A DNA stretch of 54,062 nucleotides from CAYXVF01 sp964468125 (GTDB taxonomy: Bacteria > Myxococcota > XYA12-FULL-58-9 > CAYXVF01). A program made the translations under genes and the position numbers. The notes beneath the pieces are model-generated. The model did no database searches. It was not told where the DNA came from and saw nothing but the letters and a program-made list of their open reading frames with translations. The stretch is taken from positions 1 through 54,062 of the forward strand of contig CAYXVF010000036.1 of the NCBI GenBank assembly GCA_964468125.1, given 5' to 3'. The number at the start of each line of letters is the position of its first letter. Position 1 is the first letter of the stretch. Of this stretch, positions 9,050 through 17,711 are shown piece by piece.

Positions 9050-9520
9050 ATGGCGGGAGCCTCCAAGAAGGCTGGCAAGAAGACCGACTCGACCGACGAG
9101 TCTCTCGATGGAATTGACGTTTACTACAGCAGCGCTCACGAAAACGCGGACTACTTCTCGGAAGAGGAGCTCAAGGGTTTGAAGAAAGCGCTGCTCGAAG
9201 AGCGACGGCGGGTGGTCGCACGCCTCGGCAACCACGTGTCCCAGGCTACTGAGGACCGGGACAATCTCGCCGACGAAATGGACATGGCAACCCGTCACTC
9301 GGACCAAGCGTATCTGCTCCGTTTGGCCGACAAGGAGCACAAGCTTCTGGCGGAAATCGATCGCGCCCTCGCGAAGTTCCCCGACGGAACCTACGGGATC
9401 TGCGAAGGCACGCACGAACCCATCGATCTCAAGCGTCTCGAGATTCGCCCTTGGACGCGCTACAGCCTCGAGCACAAAGAGCAACTCGAGCGCGAGAAGG
9501 GCAATCGAGCCGGACGCTGA
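9050..9520 (+). CDS. DksA/TraR-family protein lacking the zinc-finger cysteines
   Basis: This 156-residue protein has the DksA layout: a basic N-terminus, a long coiled coil (about 30-105) and a C-terminal globular part. The coiled-coil tip keeps the acidic DxxDxA motif (DEMDMA) that DksA inserts into the RNA polymerase secondary channel to modulate transcription with ppGpp. The C-terminal zinc finger is degenerate. The first CxxC reads CEGT, and the second pair is replaced by YSLEH, leaving one Cys. The start is supported by AAGGAG six bases before the ATG. It probably binds RNA polymerase without zinc, like known Cys-poor DksA paralogs; the regulon is unknown. Confidence 0.8.
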   Translation: MAGASKKAGKKTDSTDESLDGIDVYYSSAHENADYFSEEELKGLKKALLEERRRVVARLGNHVSQATEDRDNLADEMDMATRHSDQAYLLRLADKEHKLLAEIDRALAKFPDGTYGICEGTHEPIDLKRLEIRPWTRYSLEHKEQLEREKGNRAGR

Positions 9521-9526
9521 GCCGGC

Positions 9527-10177
9527 TCACTCGATGAAGACGGTCACCTCGTCGAGTGCTTTGCGCTCGACGGCGGCCGCTGGAACCTGTGCGTCGCTCG
9601 CCGGGTAGCCGACGGGGATGAGCATGTACGGGCGCTCGTGCTCCGGCCGCCCGAGGATTTTCGCCAGAAAATTCATTGGCGCCGGTGTGTGGGTCACGGT
9701 GGCCAAACCCGCTCGATGGGCGGCGGTGAGGAGCATACCCACCGCAATCCCCACGCTCTCGTTGGCGTAGTAGACCTGTGAGTCGTCGTCGCCGCGGGAG
9801 AGCTTGAATACGACGATCAGCCAGGGCGCCACTTCGAGAAAGCTCTTGTCAGGATCGGTGCCGTAGGGCTCGAGGTCGCGAAGCCAGCGCTCGCTCGCAC
9901 GGTGCTCGTAAAAGCTCCGCTCCTCCTCCTCCACCGCGGTGCAGATCTGACGCTTCATCTCGGCACAAGACACGCAGACGAAGCGCCAGGGCTGTTTGTT
10001 TGCGCCGCTCGGTGCGGTCGTAGCCGCGCGCACGATGAATTCGATCGTCTCTCGCGATACGGGCGTGTCCGCGAACATGCGAACGGTGCGGCGGAGCTTT
10101 GCCACCTCGTAGAACTCGCGCGCCGCATCCTCGGCGGATTTGCCGGGATCGAAGCGCTCATAAGGGACGGATTCCAT
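9527..10177 (-). CDS. Nitroreductase-family FMN oxidoreductase
   Basis: The 216-residue nitroreductase-fold protein has the N-terminal phosphate-binding Arg cluster (KLRRTVRMF), the APSGANKQPWRF FMN segment, and a GLATVTHTPAPMNFL segment near the C-terminus. The pattern is closest to the iodotyrosine-deiodinase/BluB-like branch, but the substrate cannot be assigned. Its ATG (10177-10175) shares a base with the TGA of the upstream aldehyde dehydrogenase (TGATG), so translation is probably coupled. An upstream ATG at 10192 would add five residues. It is the last gene of an aminotransferase, dehydrogenase and nitroreductase operon. Confidence 0.85.
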   Translation of the reverse strand: MESVPYERFDPGKSAEDAAREFYEVAKLRRTVRMFADTPVSRETIEFIVRAATTAPSGANKQPWRFVCVSCAEMKRQICTAVEEEERSFYEHRASERWLRDLEPYGTDPDKSFLEVAPWLIVVFKLSRGDDDSQVYYANESVGIAVGMLLTAAHRAGLATVTHTPAPMNFLAKILGRPEHERPYMLIPVGYPASDAQVPAAAVERKALDEVTVFIE

Positions 10178-11541
10178 CAGTCTTGTACCCATACGGTCTT
10201 GAGGTTTGCGAAGGCGTAGAGGCCTTCGCGGGAGAGCTCGCGGCCGTAGCCGGAGTGCTTGATACCCCCAAAAGGAAGGCGCGGATCGCTGCGGACGAAC
10301 GCGTTCACGGCGACGTAGCCTGCGTCGAGCTTGGGTATGAGCGCACGCCCTCGGTCCGATCCGCTGAACACCGCCGCACCGAGGCCATAGAGCGTTCCGT
10401 TCGCGAGATCGACGAGCTCCCCTTCGTGCTCGACGCGAACCACCGATGCGACGGGTCCGAACGTTTCTTCGTCAAAGACCGGCATGCCGCGCGTCACGTC
10501 GGTGAGGAGCGTAGGGCGGTAGTAGTTGCCCGGACGCTCTACCGGTTCGCCGCCGGTGACCACCCGCGCTCCGAGCTCCACTGAGCTCTTCACCTGAAAG
10601 TGCAGGTGAGAGACGAGGTCGGGGCGAGCGAGCGGCCCGACCTCCGTGCCTTCGTCCCGCGGGTCACCGAGCGTCCGCGCGTCGATTCGCTCCTTCAGGC
10701 GCGCCACGAGCGCATCGTGTACAGCAGCCTCCACGAGGAAGCGCTTCGCCGCGATGCAGCTCTGGCCGCTGTTCAGCATGCGCGACGATACGCCTGCGTC
10801 GGCCGCCGCATCGAGGTCTGCGTCTTCGAGAACGATGAAGGGATCGGAGCCCCCGAGCTCCAGGAGGACCGGCTTCAGGTGGCGCCCAGCGGCTTCTGCC
10901 ACCGATTGTCCCGCGGCCACGGAACCGGTCAAACTCACCCCGGCCACGCGAGGATCGGCGATGACCGTGTCGACTTGCGCCACGTCGAGGAGCAACGCGG
11001 AGTAAACCCCTTCGCCCATTCCCGCTTCGCGGAACAGGCGCTCGATGGCGAGGGCACAGCCTGTGACGTTGGGGGCGTGTTTCAAGAGCACCACGTTGCC
11101 GGTGAGCAGCGTTGGAACGGCGAAGCGGATCACCTGCCACACCGGGTAGTTCCAGGGCATGATGCCGAGGATCGGTCCGAGGGGGTCAAAACGAATGTAG
11201 GATTCGGCCGCCTCGGTTTCGACACCGCGCGGGGCCAGAAACGCGGGACCCTCGGTCGCGTAGTAGCGACAAAGAGTGGCGCATTTTTGAAGCTCGGCGC
11301 GGGACTCGCGAATGGGTTTGCCCATCTCGTCGGTCATCAGGAGCGCGAGCTCCGTTTCGTTCGCCGAGAGTCTCTCGCCGAGCGCGCCGATCGCCGCTGC
11401 ACGCTCCTCGACGGATTTGTCACGCCACGCGCCGAAGGCGAGCGCCGCGACGGAGAGCTTGGTCCCCAACGCCTCACGGTCGAGGATGTCGTAACGGGCG
11501 ATGAGTGAGCCGTCTCGCGGATTGATCGATTGCAGAGTCAT
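10177..11541 (-). CDS. NAD(P)-dependent aldehyde dehydrogenase, succinate-semialdehyde type
   Basis: The 454-residue ALDH oxidises an aldehyde to the acid. The catalytic Cys lies in NSGQSCIAAKRF and the general-base Glu in LELGGSDPF. The cofactor motif is GSVAAG, preceded by the PWNYPVWQV segment. Length and motifs resemble the short succinate-semialdehyde dehydrogenase (GabD/Sad) group. The ATG at 11541 starts the family homology; a frame to 11670 adds unrelated residues. With the upstream aminotransferase it could deaminate an amine or amino acid and oxidise the resulting semialdehyde, but the substrate is inferred only from context. Confidence 0.85.
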   Translation of the reverse strand: MTLQSINPRDGSLIARYDILDREALGTKLSVAALAFGAWRDKSVEERAAAIGALGERLSANETELALLMTDEMGKPIRESRAELQKCATLCRYYATEGPAFLAPRGVETEAAESYIRFDPLGPILGIMPWNYPVWQVIRFAVPTLLTGNVVLLKHAPNVTGCALAIERLFREAGMGEGVYSALLLDVAQVDTVIADPRVAGVSLTGSVAAGQSVAEAAGRHLKPVLLELGGSDPFIVLEDADLDAAADAGVSSRMLNSGQSCIAAKRFLVEAAVHDALVARLKERIDARTLGDPRDEGTEVGPLARPDLVSHLHFQVKSSVELGARVVTGGEPVERPGNYYRPTLLTDVTRGMPVFDEETFGPVASVVRVEHEGELVDLANGTLYGLGAAVFSGSDRGRALIPKLDAGYVAVNAFVRSDPRLPFGGIKHSGYGRELSREGLYAFANLKTVWVQD

Positions 11542-11590
11542 CGGTTGCTCTCGTTTGTCCTTCCGAGACCGTAAGGTAGGCACGCGTCGT

Positions 11591-12850
11591 TCAGCGCGAC
11601 AGCATCTTCTCCAATCGACCCAAGCCTTCTTCGAGCACCTCGTAGCTGGGGCCGAAGGAAAAGCGCACAAAGGAGCGGAACCGAGAGGGGCGGCCGCTTC
11701 GCCGCTGGCCCGGATTGACGTCGAAGAACTCGCCGGGCACGCAGATCACTTTTTCATCCAGTGCTCGTCGGAAGAACTGCATGCCGTCGTCGTAGCCCTT
11801 TGGCAGGCTGCTGATGTCGCCCCAGCAATAAAAGGTGCCTTCCGGGTCCGCGACGCGAACCCCCAGGCGTCGCAAGCCTTCGACCATCAGCGTCCGTTTT
11901 CGAGAGAACTCGCGCTGGATCGCGGCGTTTTCGGCCTTCACGTGGTCTAGGGTGACGAGGGGAAGGGCCGCCGCCTGCATCGGGTGGGAGGCGCCCCCGT
12001 CGAGGAAGCTGCCGGCGCTGCCGACTGCCGAGATCACCGAGCTCGGGCCCAGCATCCAGGTGACCCGCCACCCGGGATAGCGCCAGTTCTTCGTGAGTCC
12101 GTCGAAGATGATGACCTGATCCTCGTCCACGTCTTCCACGAACTCCGCGGCGCTCACGGACACGACGCCTTCTCGCGGGTCCTCGGTCCACACGTACTGG
12201 GAGTAAAACTCATCGAAGAGCAAAGCGCAGTCGAGCTCGCGAGAAGTCTCGACCCACGCGCGCAAAGTCTCGCCAGTCAGTGACCGTCCAGTGGGGTTGC
12301 AGGGATTTGAGAGCAGAAGAGCCCCCAAGCCCCGGCCCAAGATTTCCTCTCGCAAGGCGGCGAGATCGAAGGCACGGCCGCTCTCGGCGCTGCGCATGAT
12401 CGGGATCGGCGTGAAGCTCCGAAAGATGTCCAGAAGCTCCTCGTAGGCGGTGTAGTCCGGGAGGAAATGCCCCAGGTTGACGTGCCCGAGTGCCGCTGCC
12501 GCGCGGGTGAGTGACAGGCGTCCGCCGCCACAGATCGCGACATTTTCGGCGCTGTACTGGGAGACGCGACCTTTGCGGTAGAGGCGATTGTAGAGCTCGG
12601 CGACCGCTTCGCGCAGCTCGCGAACGCCCAACACCGGCGAATACTCGTGCTCGACTTCGCTCAGCTGCACCGAGCCGATCCGCTCGGGAGCATTCGCCAA
12701 GGCCCCCGATTCGGGCTGTCCCTGACCCAAGTTGCACCAATCAGTGGCGCCAGGGTGGAAGCCTAGCTTGATCGCTTCGGTGGTGACGTAGATCACGCCG
12801 GTTCGGGGTACCGGCCGGAAGGCGCCAGCTTGCTGGCTGTATCGCTGCAT
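11591..12850 (-). CDS. PLP-dependent aminotransferase, class I/II
   Basis: The 419-residue fold-type I aminotransferase shows NPCNPTG, DEFYSQYV (the Asp pairing with the PLP ring nitrogen), the Schiff-base Lys in LTKNWRYPGWR and the carboxylate-binding Arg in FVRFSFG. The start at 12850 (MQRYSQQ) is chosen over an ATG at 12967, whose extra 39 residues look unlike the family. It lies 49 bp upstream of the aldehyde dehydrogenase on the same strand, so both are probably co-transcribed. The amino donor is unknown; the context suggests an amino acid whose product is an aldehyde-bearing acid. Confidence 0.85.
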   Translation of the reverse strand: MQRYSQQAGAFRPVPRTGVIYVTTEAIKLGFHPGATDWCNLGQGQPESGALANAPERIGSVQLSEVEHEYSPVLGVRELREAVAELYNRLYRKGRVSQYSAENVAICGGGRLSLTRAAAALGHVNLGHFLPDYTAYEELLDIFRSFTPIPIMRSAESGRAFDLAALREEILGRGLGALLLSNPCNPTGRSLTGETLRAWVETSRELDCALLFDEFYSQYVWTEDPREGVVSVSAAEFVEDVDEDQVIIFDGLTKNWRYPGWRVTWMLGPSSVISAVGSAGSFLDGGASHPMQAAALPLVTLDHVKAENAAIQREFSRKRTLMVEGLRRLGVRVADPEGTFYCWGDISSLPKGYDDGMQFFRRALDEKVICVPGEFFDVNPGQRRSGRPSRFRSFVRFSFGPSYEVLEEGLGRLEKMLSR

Positions 12851-13009
12851 GGACTTGAGGCCTCTGACGTACGCGAGGGCGGCACTTGCCGCCGAACAAC
12901 TGTCCTGTGCCTGGTCCTGACCAGGATTGCGAGGACTTCGCAACGCGAAAACGCGCGTGCGCGTCACGAGGCCGCATCCGACGCTGCACGGCAGCGGGCC
13001 GGCGAGCTC

Positions 13010-13037
13010 TTGTCATGGGCGCAAAATGCCATATAAA
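13010..13037 (+). promoter_or_regulatory. Sigma-70-type promoter of CHAD-CYTH gene
   Basis: TTGTCA (13010-13015), a 16-bp spacer and TATAAA (13032-13037) make the best vegetative promoter in the window. The predicted start of transcription falls on or next to the ATG at 13044, implying a leaderless mRNA. Confidence 0.65.
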
Positions 13038-13043
13038 TGTTAC

Positions 13044-14429
13044 ATGGCTGTTGCTGTGCTCCCTGGGCTGCTGGGCCGACCGTCGACCGAGGTCGCCCAC
13101 CTCCTTGCCCTTCGTTTTCTCGACGAGGCGGCGAGCGGCGCAACCCGCCTGCACGATCCAAACGATTCGGAGGCGTTACACGATTTTCGCGTCGGCATGC
13201 GTCGACTTCGCAGTCTGATGCGCGCCTACGGTCCAGAGCTGCGCAGCAGCGTCGGAAAGAAATGGCGACGCCGGGTTCGCGACATCGCCTCGCTCACCAA
13301 TGAAGGACGGGACGCGGAGGTGCAGGTCGAGTGGCTGAAGCGCGAGTTCGCGTCGATGCGCCTCCACAAGCGGGGTGCGCGCTGGGTGCTTCGCCAGATC
13401 GAGGAGCGGATGGACGACGCTTACGCGGAGGTGCGATCGGACGTGCTGCGCGAGTTCGGCCAATCCGAGATGAAGCTGCGTCAGCGCCTCCGTTTGCTAC
13501 CGAACACGGAGGAGAGCGCCGCCGACGAGCCCACGTTCGGCGGTCGCACGGGAGCGTTGCTCCGCGAGCAGCTCAAGACCCTCTGGGATCTGACCACCAG
13601 CGCCCATAGCCCCGACGACGAACGCGAGATCCACGACGCACGGATCGCCGCGAAGCAGATCCGCTACGTACTCGAGCCCCTGCAAGACGAGATCAAGGGT
13701 GGGAAGAAGCTCGTCAAGACGATGAAGCGCCTCCAAGACGTGCTCGGCGACCTCCACGACGTGCAGGTCGTAGAAGAAACCCTCCGCAAACTGCGCCTCC
13801 GGGCCTCATCGCCGGTCAAGGTCGCGGGTACGGTCGCGGCCATCGATGAGCTGTCGCGTCGCGCGGAGATGCAGCGCATGGAGCTCTTTCGTAATTTCGA
13901 CTCTCAGTGGCACCATTGTGAGGGGCCTCGATTCTTTGAGACCGTCTCGGCGCTCGCGGATGAGCTCCAGGGAATCGAGCCCGAGCCCGACGAATATGAG
14001 CGGGCTTTTCGCCTGAGCGCGCTGCCTGCGGAGGCGAAGGTCGGTCGACGCGAAGAGCTCCTGTTGGGTTGGTTCCCAGGCGAGACCATTCGTGAGCACC
14101 TGGAGAAACGGGTGACGGATACGGAGATTCGATATCTCCGGCGGGTGGAGCTCGAAAGCGCCGGAAGGCTCACCGTCGCGCGAGAGGAGCTCGACGAGGC
14201 GACCTTCAAGAAGCTCTTCAGCCTCACGGTCGGGCGCCGGCTCAAGCTGCGCTGCTACAGCATCGATCAGTGGCGCTTCGAATGCACGCCCCGGGAGGCG
14301 CTCGTGATCGTGCGCTGCATGACACCCACGTCCACCGAGCCGCCCGCGTTCCCGGAATGGCTCGAGCCTCTAGTGGAAGGAGAGCTCGGGGTGGACGAGC
14401 AGCTCGAGTTGTCTTCTCTCGCGGCCTAG
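13044..14429 (+). CDS. CHAD-CYTH domain protein, polyphosphate-associated
   Basis: The 461-residue protein has an N-terminal CHAD domain (about 10-290), an all-helical basic domain with conserved His/Arg helices (DFRVGMRRLRSLMRAYG and EIHDARIAAKQIRYVLEPL). Known CHAD domains bind polyphosphate. The C-terminal 150 residues resemble CYTH/triphosphatase folds: ALPAEAKVGRREEL, IRYLRRVE, LTVAREEL, then EWLEPLVEGELGV and a SSLA end. The N-terminal ExExK catalytic strand is not intact, so triphosphatase activity is doubtful. The domain order is the reverse of the common CYTH-CHAD arrangement. I chose the ATG at 13044 for its promoter spacing; an ATG at 13026 would add six residues. It is divergent from the aminotransferase. 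Confidence 0.8.
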   Translation: MAVAVLPGLLGRPSTEVAHLLALRFLDEAASGATRLHDPNDSEALHDFRVGMRRLRSLMRAYGPELRSSVGKKWRRRVRDIASLTNEGRDAEVQVEWLKREFASMRLHKRGARWVLRQIEERMDDAYAEVRSDVLREFGQSEMKLRQRLRLLPNTEESAADEPTFGGRTGALLREQLKTLWDLTTSAHSPDDEREIHDARIAAKQIRYVLEPLQDEIKGGKKLVKTMKRLQDVLGDLHDVQVVEETLRKLRLRASSPVKVAGTVAAIDELSRRAEMQRMELFRNFDSQWHHCEGPRFFETVSALADELQGIEPEPDEYERAFRLSALPAEAKVGRREELLLGWFPGETIREHLEKRVTDTEIRYLRRVELESAGRLTVAREELDEATFKKLFSLTVGRRLKLRCYSIDQWRFECTPREALVIVRCMTPTSTEPPAFPEWLEPLVEGELGVDEQLELSSLAA

Positions 14430-14461
14430 GCTGACCTTTCGAGATCGTTCTCCCGGCCTCC

Positions 14462-15189
14462 TCAGGGCAGCGGGTGGGTTTGGTAGAGCTGGACGCGGAG
14501 GCCCCCGTGGGGGATCGGGGGGCCAGGTTTGCGCAAGGGGAGTCCACTCGCGTGGGCGAGCGACCGGTCGTTCGTGATCAACCCGACTCGCCAGCCGCGG
14601 AAGCGCTCTCTGAGCACGCGTCCGAGGGTGGCGTAGAGGTCGCGGAGGTCCCTCGATTCACCGCGACTGCCACTCATCGGCATCGAAGGAGGGTAAGGAA
14701 GCGAAAGCGAATGCTCGTGCACGGCCGGGGGCCAAGCCTGCGGCGATCTGCGCCGCTGCTGTCGATGCTCACCGTGCACAGGTCATCGTCGAGGCGGGCA
14801 ACCATCCGGAGATCCGCGTCGTCCCGTACCGGTGCTCCTACCGTCTCCTCGATCGCTCGAGCGATACGTTCCGTCGCCGCCCCCGGGTGATAAACGCGTG
14901 AGCGCCGGGTTGTCGCCTCGACGCGGACTGGAATCGTTGGGGAGAGGTAGTCGGCCCAGGGGAGCTTGCGCGCGCGTTTGTCGAGCTGTGCGAGATGCAG
15001 TGCACGGAATTCGCCGACCCGGACCAGCACGCGCGAGGCACCGCGGAGCCACAGATTCGCACGCCAGACGTCGTGCCAGTTGCCGACGCAGCATACACCC
15101 CCTCGCGCCAACTCTGCCTCGAGGCCGAGGGCGCGCACTTCCTCGTGGACCGGATGCTCCAGTCCTGGCGGCGCGGCAACGAAGATCTC
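14462..15189 (-). pseudogene. Internally deleted THUMP-domain RNA methyltransferase (RlmL-like)
   Basis: Three fragments of one RlmL/YcbY-type rRNA methyltransferase lie in order on the minus strand in different frames. Fragment A (15189 to about 14748) is the THUMP domain, from EIFVAAPPGLEHPVHEE to CTVSIDSSGAD. Fragment B (14759-14661) reads AAQIAAGLAPGRARAFAF and ends EWQSR before a stop. Fragment C (about 14662-14462) reads GESRDLRDLYATLG through to the usual C-terminal end. Missing are the SAM-binding CGSGT region and the catalytic NPPY motif. No in-frame ATG precedes the THUMP part. The gene is therefore decayed by two internal deletions plus frame changes, not by a single sequencing error. 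Confidence 0.75.
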
Positions 15190-15200
15190 GAGAAGCTCGC

Positions 15201-15635
15201 TCAGGCCAACAGGCTCGTGAGGCGTCGGTAGATCAAGCCCATCGCGGGCAGGGTCTCCATGAAGCTACCGAGGAGATCCCAATAGTCGCGCTGGTAGGTG
15301 ATGAGGCCATCGCGCAGCTGCGCGTGGGTCACGCCCTCGATCGTGATCCGGGGCCCAACCTTGGGGCTGAAACTAAGCGTCCAGGTGGCGAACAGGTGAT
15401 CGTCGCTCTCGATGAATGTGGCGAGGCTCAGGTAGAAATCCCGAGATCGCTCGAGGAGCCGTCGATTCGTTTCTTTGAACTCATCGCGCCCATAGACCGT
15501 TTGAATCGGGTCCTGAAACACGACGTAGGGGTCGTAGAGCTCCACGAAGCCATCCAGCGCCGTCGTGCCGTCGCGATTTACCGAATCGATGGCGTCTCGA
15601 AAACGCTTCTCCATCAGGGACGTAGGACTCGACAT
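15201..15635 (-). CDS. NTF2/SnoaL-like fold protein
   Basis: The 144-residue protein matches the cone-shaped NTF2/SnoaL-like pattern: an N-terminal helix, then LYDPYVVFQDPIQTVYGRDE (the conserved DP and GRDE segment), and strands ending in RITIEGVTHAQLRDGLI. Family members include small-molecule isomerases and non-enzymatic binders, so no substrate can be given. I chose the ATG at 15635, with AGGAG five bases upstream, over ATGs at 15650 and 15671. It stands just upstream of the methyltransferase pseudogene on the same strand. Confidence 0.7.
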   Translation of the reverse strand: MSSPTSLMEKRFRDAIDSVNRDGTTALDGFVELYDPYVVFQDPIQTVYGRDEFKETNRRLLERSRDFYLSLATFIESDDHLFATWTLSFSPKVGPRITIEGVTHAQLRDGLITYQRDYWDLLGSFMETLPAMGLIYRRLTSLLA

Positions 15636-15702
15636 GGTGGCTCCTGGCATCGTTCGCTCCACAACCGACATCCTGCGGTGTACGGTAGAGCGGTGACTCG
15701 AT

Positions 15703-17634
15703 TCAAGCAGACTCTAGAACGGACTGGGAGCGCTCCCACGATTCGTATAAGACGAGCAAGCGTGCATCGGCCGCCTCGCGCTCCTGGGTCAACGCGGCGA
15801 CCTGGTCCGAGTCGCTGAAGACCGCCTCGTCGCACATTTCCGCATCGATCGCAGCAATTCGGCCCTCGACAGACGCGATTTCCTCCTCGAGCTTCGCGAG
15901 GTCGCGTTCGGCCTTCTCTCGCTCGCGCTTGCGGCGCTTGCGTTCCTCGTAGTCCTCGCCGCTGCCATCTCCTCCGGCCGCGGCGGCTTTGGCGTCGTGT
16001 GTTTCCTCCGTCGATTCAGCCTCCGCCTTCTTCCACGCGTAGTAGTCGTAATCGCCTAGATAGGTGGTCGCCCGGCCCCCTGGCTGGATCTCGACGATCC
16101 GTGTGGCGACGCGATTGATGAAGTAGCGATCGTGACTCACGATCACGACGGTCCCCGAAAAGGAGCTGAGCGCGCCTTCGAGGACCGAGCGTGCCTGAAG
16201 GTCGAGGTGGTTCGTGGGCTCGTCGAGAAGGAGCAGGTTTTGCGGTTGGGCGAGCATGCGCGCCAGGACTACGCGGGCCTTCTCGCCGCCTGAGAGAACG
16301 CGAACCGGTTTGTCGACATCGTCGCCACGGAACAGGAATGCTCCGAGGATTCCGCGAACCCGTGACTCTGTTTCCAAAGGCATGGCATCGCGAAGGACGT
16401 TCAATGGCGTGGCTTTCGGGTCGAGCAAGTCACTTTGGTGCTGAGCGAAATAGTAGCGGCTCACATTGTGGCCCAAACGACACTCACCGGCGGTCGGCTC
16501 GATTTCGCCGGCAAGGACCTTCAGGAGCGTGGACTTGCCTGCTCCGTTCGGTCCCACGAGCGCAACCTTGTCGCCTCGCCGGAGCGTGAAGTCCAACCCC
16601 TCATAAACTGTGTGCTCGCCGTAGCGTTTGACGAGCCCCTCCACCTCGAGGACGCTGTCGCCGGAGCGCGGTGGCGCCGGCAGTTTGAAGCCGATGCCCG
16701 GCTGCTCGCCCCGGGCGCTCGGTGCCGCCTCCGCTCGGCGCTTCATCCGCTCGAGGAGCTTCACTCGGCTCTGTGCTTGGCGGGCCTTGGAGGCCTTCGC
16801 GCGGAAACGCTCGACGAAGCGTTCCACTTCCGCAATGCGTTTCTCGCGCTGGGCGGCCTCGGCCTCGAAACGATCGTCGAGCTCACGCCGTGCTCGGGTG
16901 TAGTCGTCGTAGTCGCCGTCGAAGAGCAAGAGGCCGTGCGGCGAGAGCTCGGCGATCCGGTCGACCATTCGGTTCAAAAAATAGCGGTCGTGACTGACCA
17001 CCACCCAGGTGCCCTCGTAGTCGTCGAGAAAGCGCTCGAGCCAGTCGATCGATTCGATGTCGAGATGGTTCGTCGGCTCGTCCAACAGGAGCAAGCCCGG
17101 CCGCGCGAGGAGCAGCCGCGCGAGCTCTGCGCGCATGGCCCAGCCGCCGGAGAGGGTGTCGAGGTCCGCTCGGACTTGCTCGGCCGTGAAGCCCAGTCCG
17201 ACCAGGATCCCTTTCGCTCGCGCCTCGAGGTCGTAGCCGCCGGTGCGCTCGTAGCGATCGAGAGCCTCGGCGTGCCTGTGGGTCGCGTCCTCGAGCGCGT
17301 CGCCGGTGGCGCGCTCGAGCGTCCGGGTGGCGAGCTCCAGGGCGTGGCGAGCGGCCGTCGCGTCTCTTGCGCCGGACATCGCGTGCTCGAGCACGTTCCC
17401 CTGGGCCTCCACTCGCACGTCCTGGGCGAGGTAGCCCACCTCCATGCCCTTCGGCGCAATGATCTCGCCGTCGTCGGCGACCTCGCGCCCGCTCAGAATC
17501 TTGAGCAGTGTCGTCTTGCCCGTGCCGTTCGGGCCCACGAGCCCGACGCGCTCCCCCGGGGAGATCGCCCAGGACACGTCGCGAAAGAGAGTCCGCGCCC
17601 CGAAGCTCTTGGTGAGACCTTGAATCTGCAACAT
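15703..17634 (-). CDS. ABC-F family ATPase, ribosome-associated
   Basis: The 643-residue soluble protein has two ABC cassettes and no membrane segments. Walker A motifs are GPNGTGKTTLL and GPNGAGKSTLL. Signature/Walker B pairs are LSGGWAMRAELARL...LLDEPTNHLD and LSGGEKARVVLARM...LLDEPTNHLD. An inter-cassette linker rich in charged helices corresponds to the P-site tRNA-interaction motif. The C-terminal 90 residues form an Arg/Glu/Lys-rich coiled coil, as in Uup/YheS-type members. ABC-F proteins act on ribosomes, resolving stalled translation or giving antibiotic protection; which applies here is unknown. It is divergent from purE. Confidence 0.9.
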   Translation of the reverse strand: MLQIQGLTKSFGARTLFRDVSWAISPGERVGLVGPNGTGKTTLLKILSGREVADDGEIIAPKGMEVGYLAQDVRVEAQGNVLEHAMSGARDATAARHALELATRTLERATGDALEDATHRHAEALDRYERTGGYDLEARAKGILVGLGFTAEQVRADLDTLSGGWAMRAELARLLLARPGLLLLDEPTNHLDIESIDWLERFLDDYEGTWVVVSHDRYFLNRMVDRIAELSPHGLLLFDGDYDDYTRARRELDDRFEAEAAQREKRIAEVERFVERFRAKASKARQAQSRVKLLERMKRRAEAAPSARGEQPGIGFKLPAPPRSGDSVLEVEGLVKRYGEHTVYEGLDFTLRRGDKVALVGPNGAGKSTLLKVLAGEIEPTAGECRLGHNVSRYYFAQHQSDLLDPKATPLNVLRDAMPLETESRVRGILGAFLFRGDDVDKPVRVLSGGEKARVVLARMLAQPQNLLLLDEPTNHLDLQARSVLEGALSSFSGTVVIVSHDRYFINRVATRIVEIQPGGRATTYLGDYDYYAWKKAEAESTEETHDAKAAAAGGDGSGEDYEERKRRKREREKAERDLAKLEEEIASVEGRIAAIDAEMCDEAVFSDSDQVAALTQEREAADARLLVLYESWERSQSVLESA

Positions 17635-17711
17635 GGACGCCCGCCGTCTAGCCTGCCACCTCGACGATTGGCAAGGGAACTGCTATCGCGCTCGCGAACA
17701 GGAGGACTGCA

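Noticed and set aside
14474..14890. Plus-strand frame across the methyltransferase remains
   Set aside because: It is antisense to recognisable methyltransferase fragments and has no start signals or family resemblance.
17669..17689. TTGGCA and TATCGC as a promoter for purE
   Set aside because: Only ten bases separate them, too short for a sigma-70 promoter.
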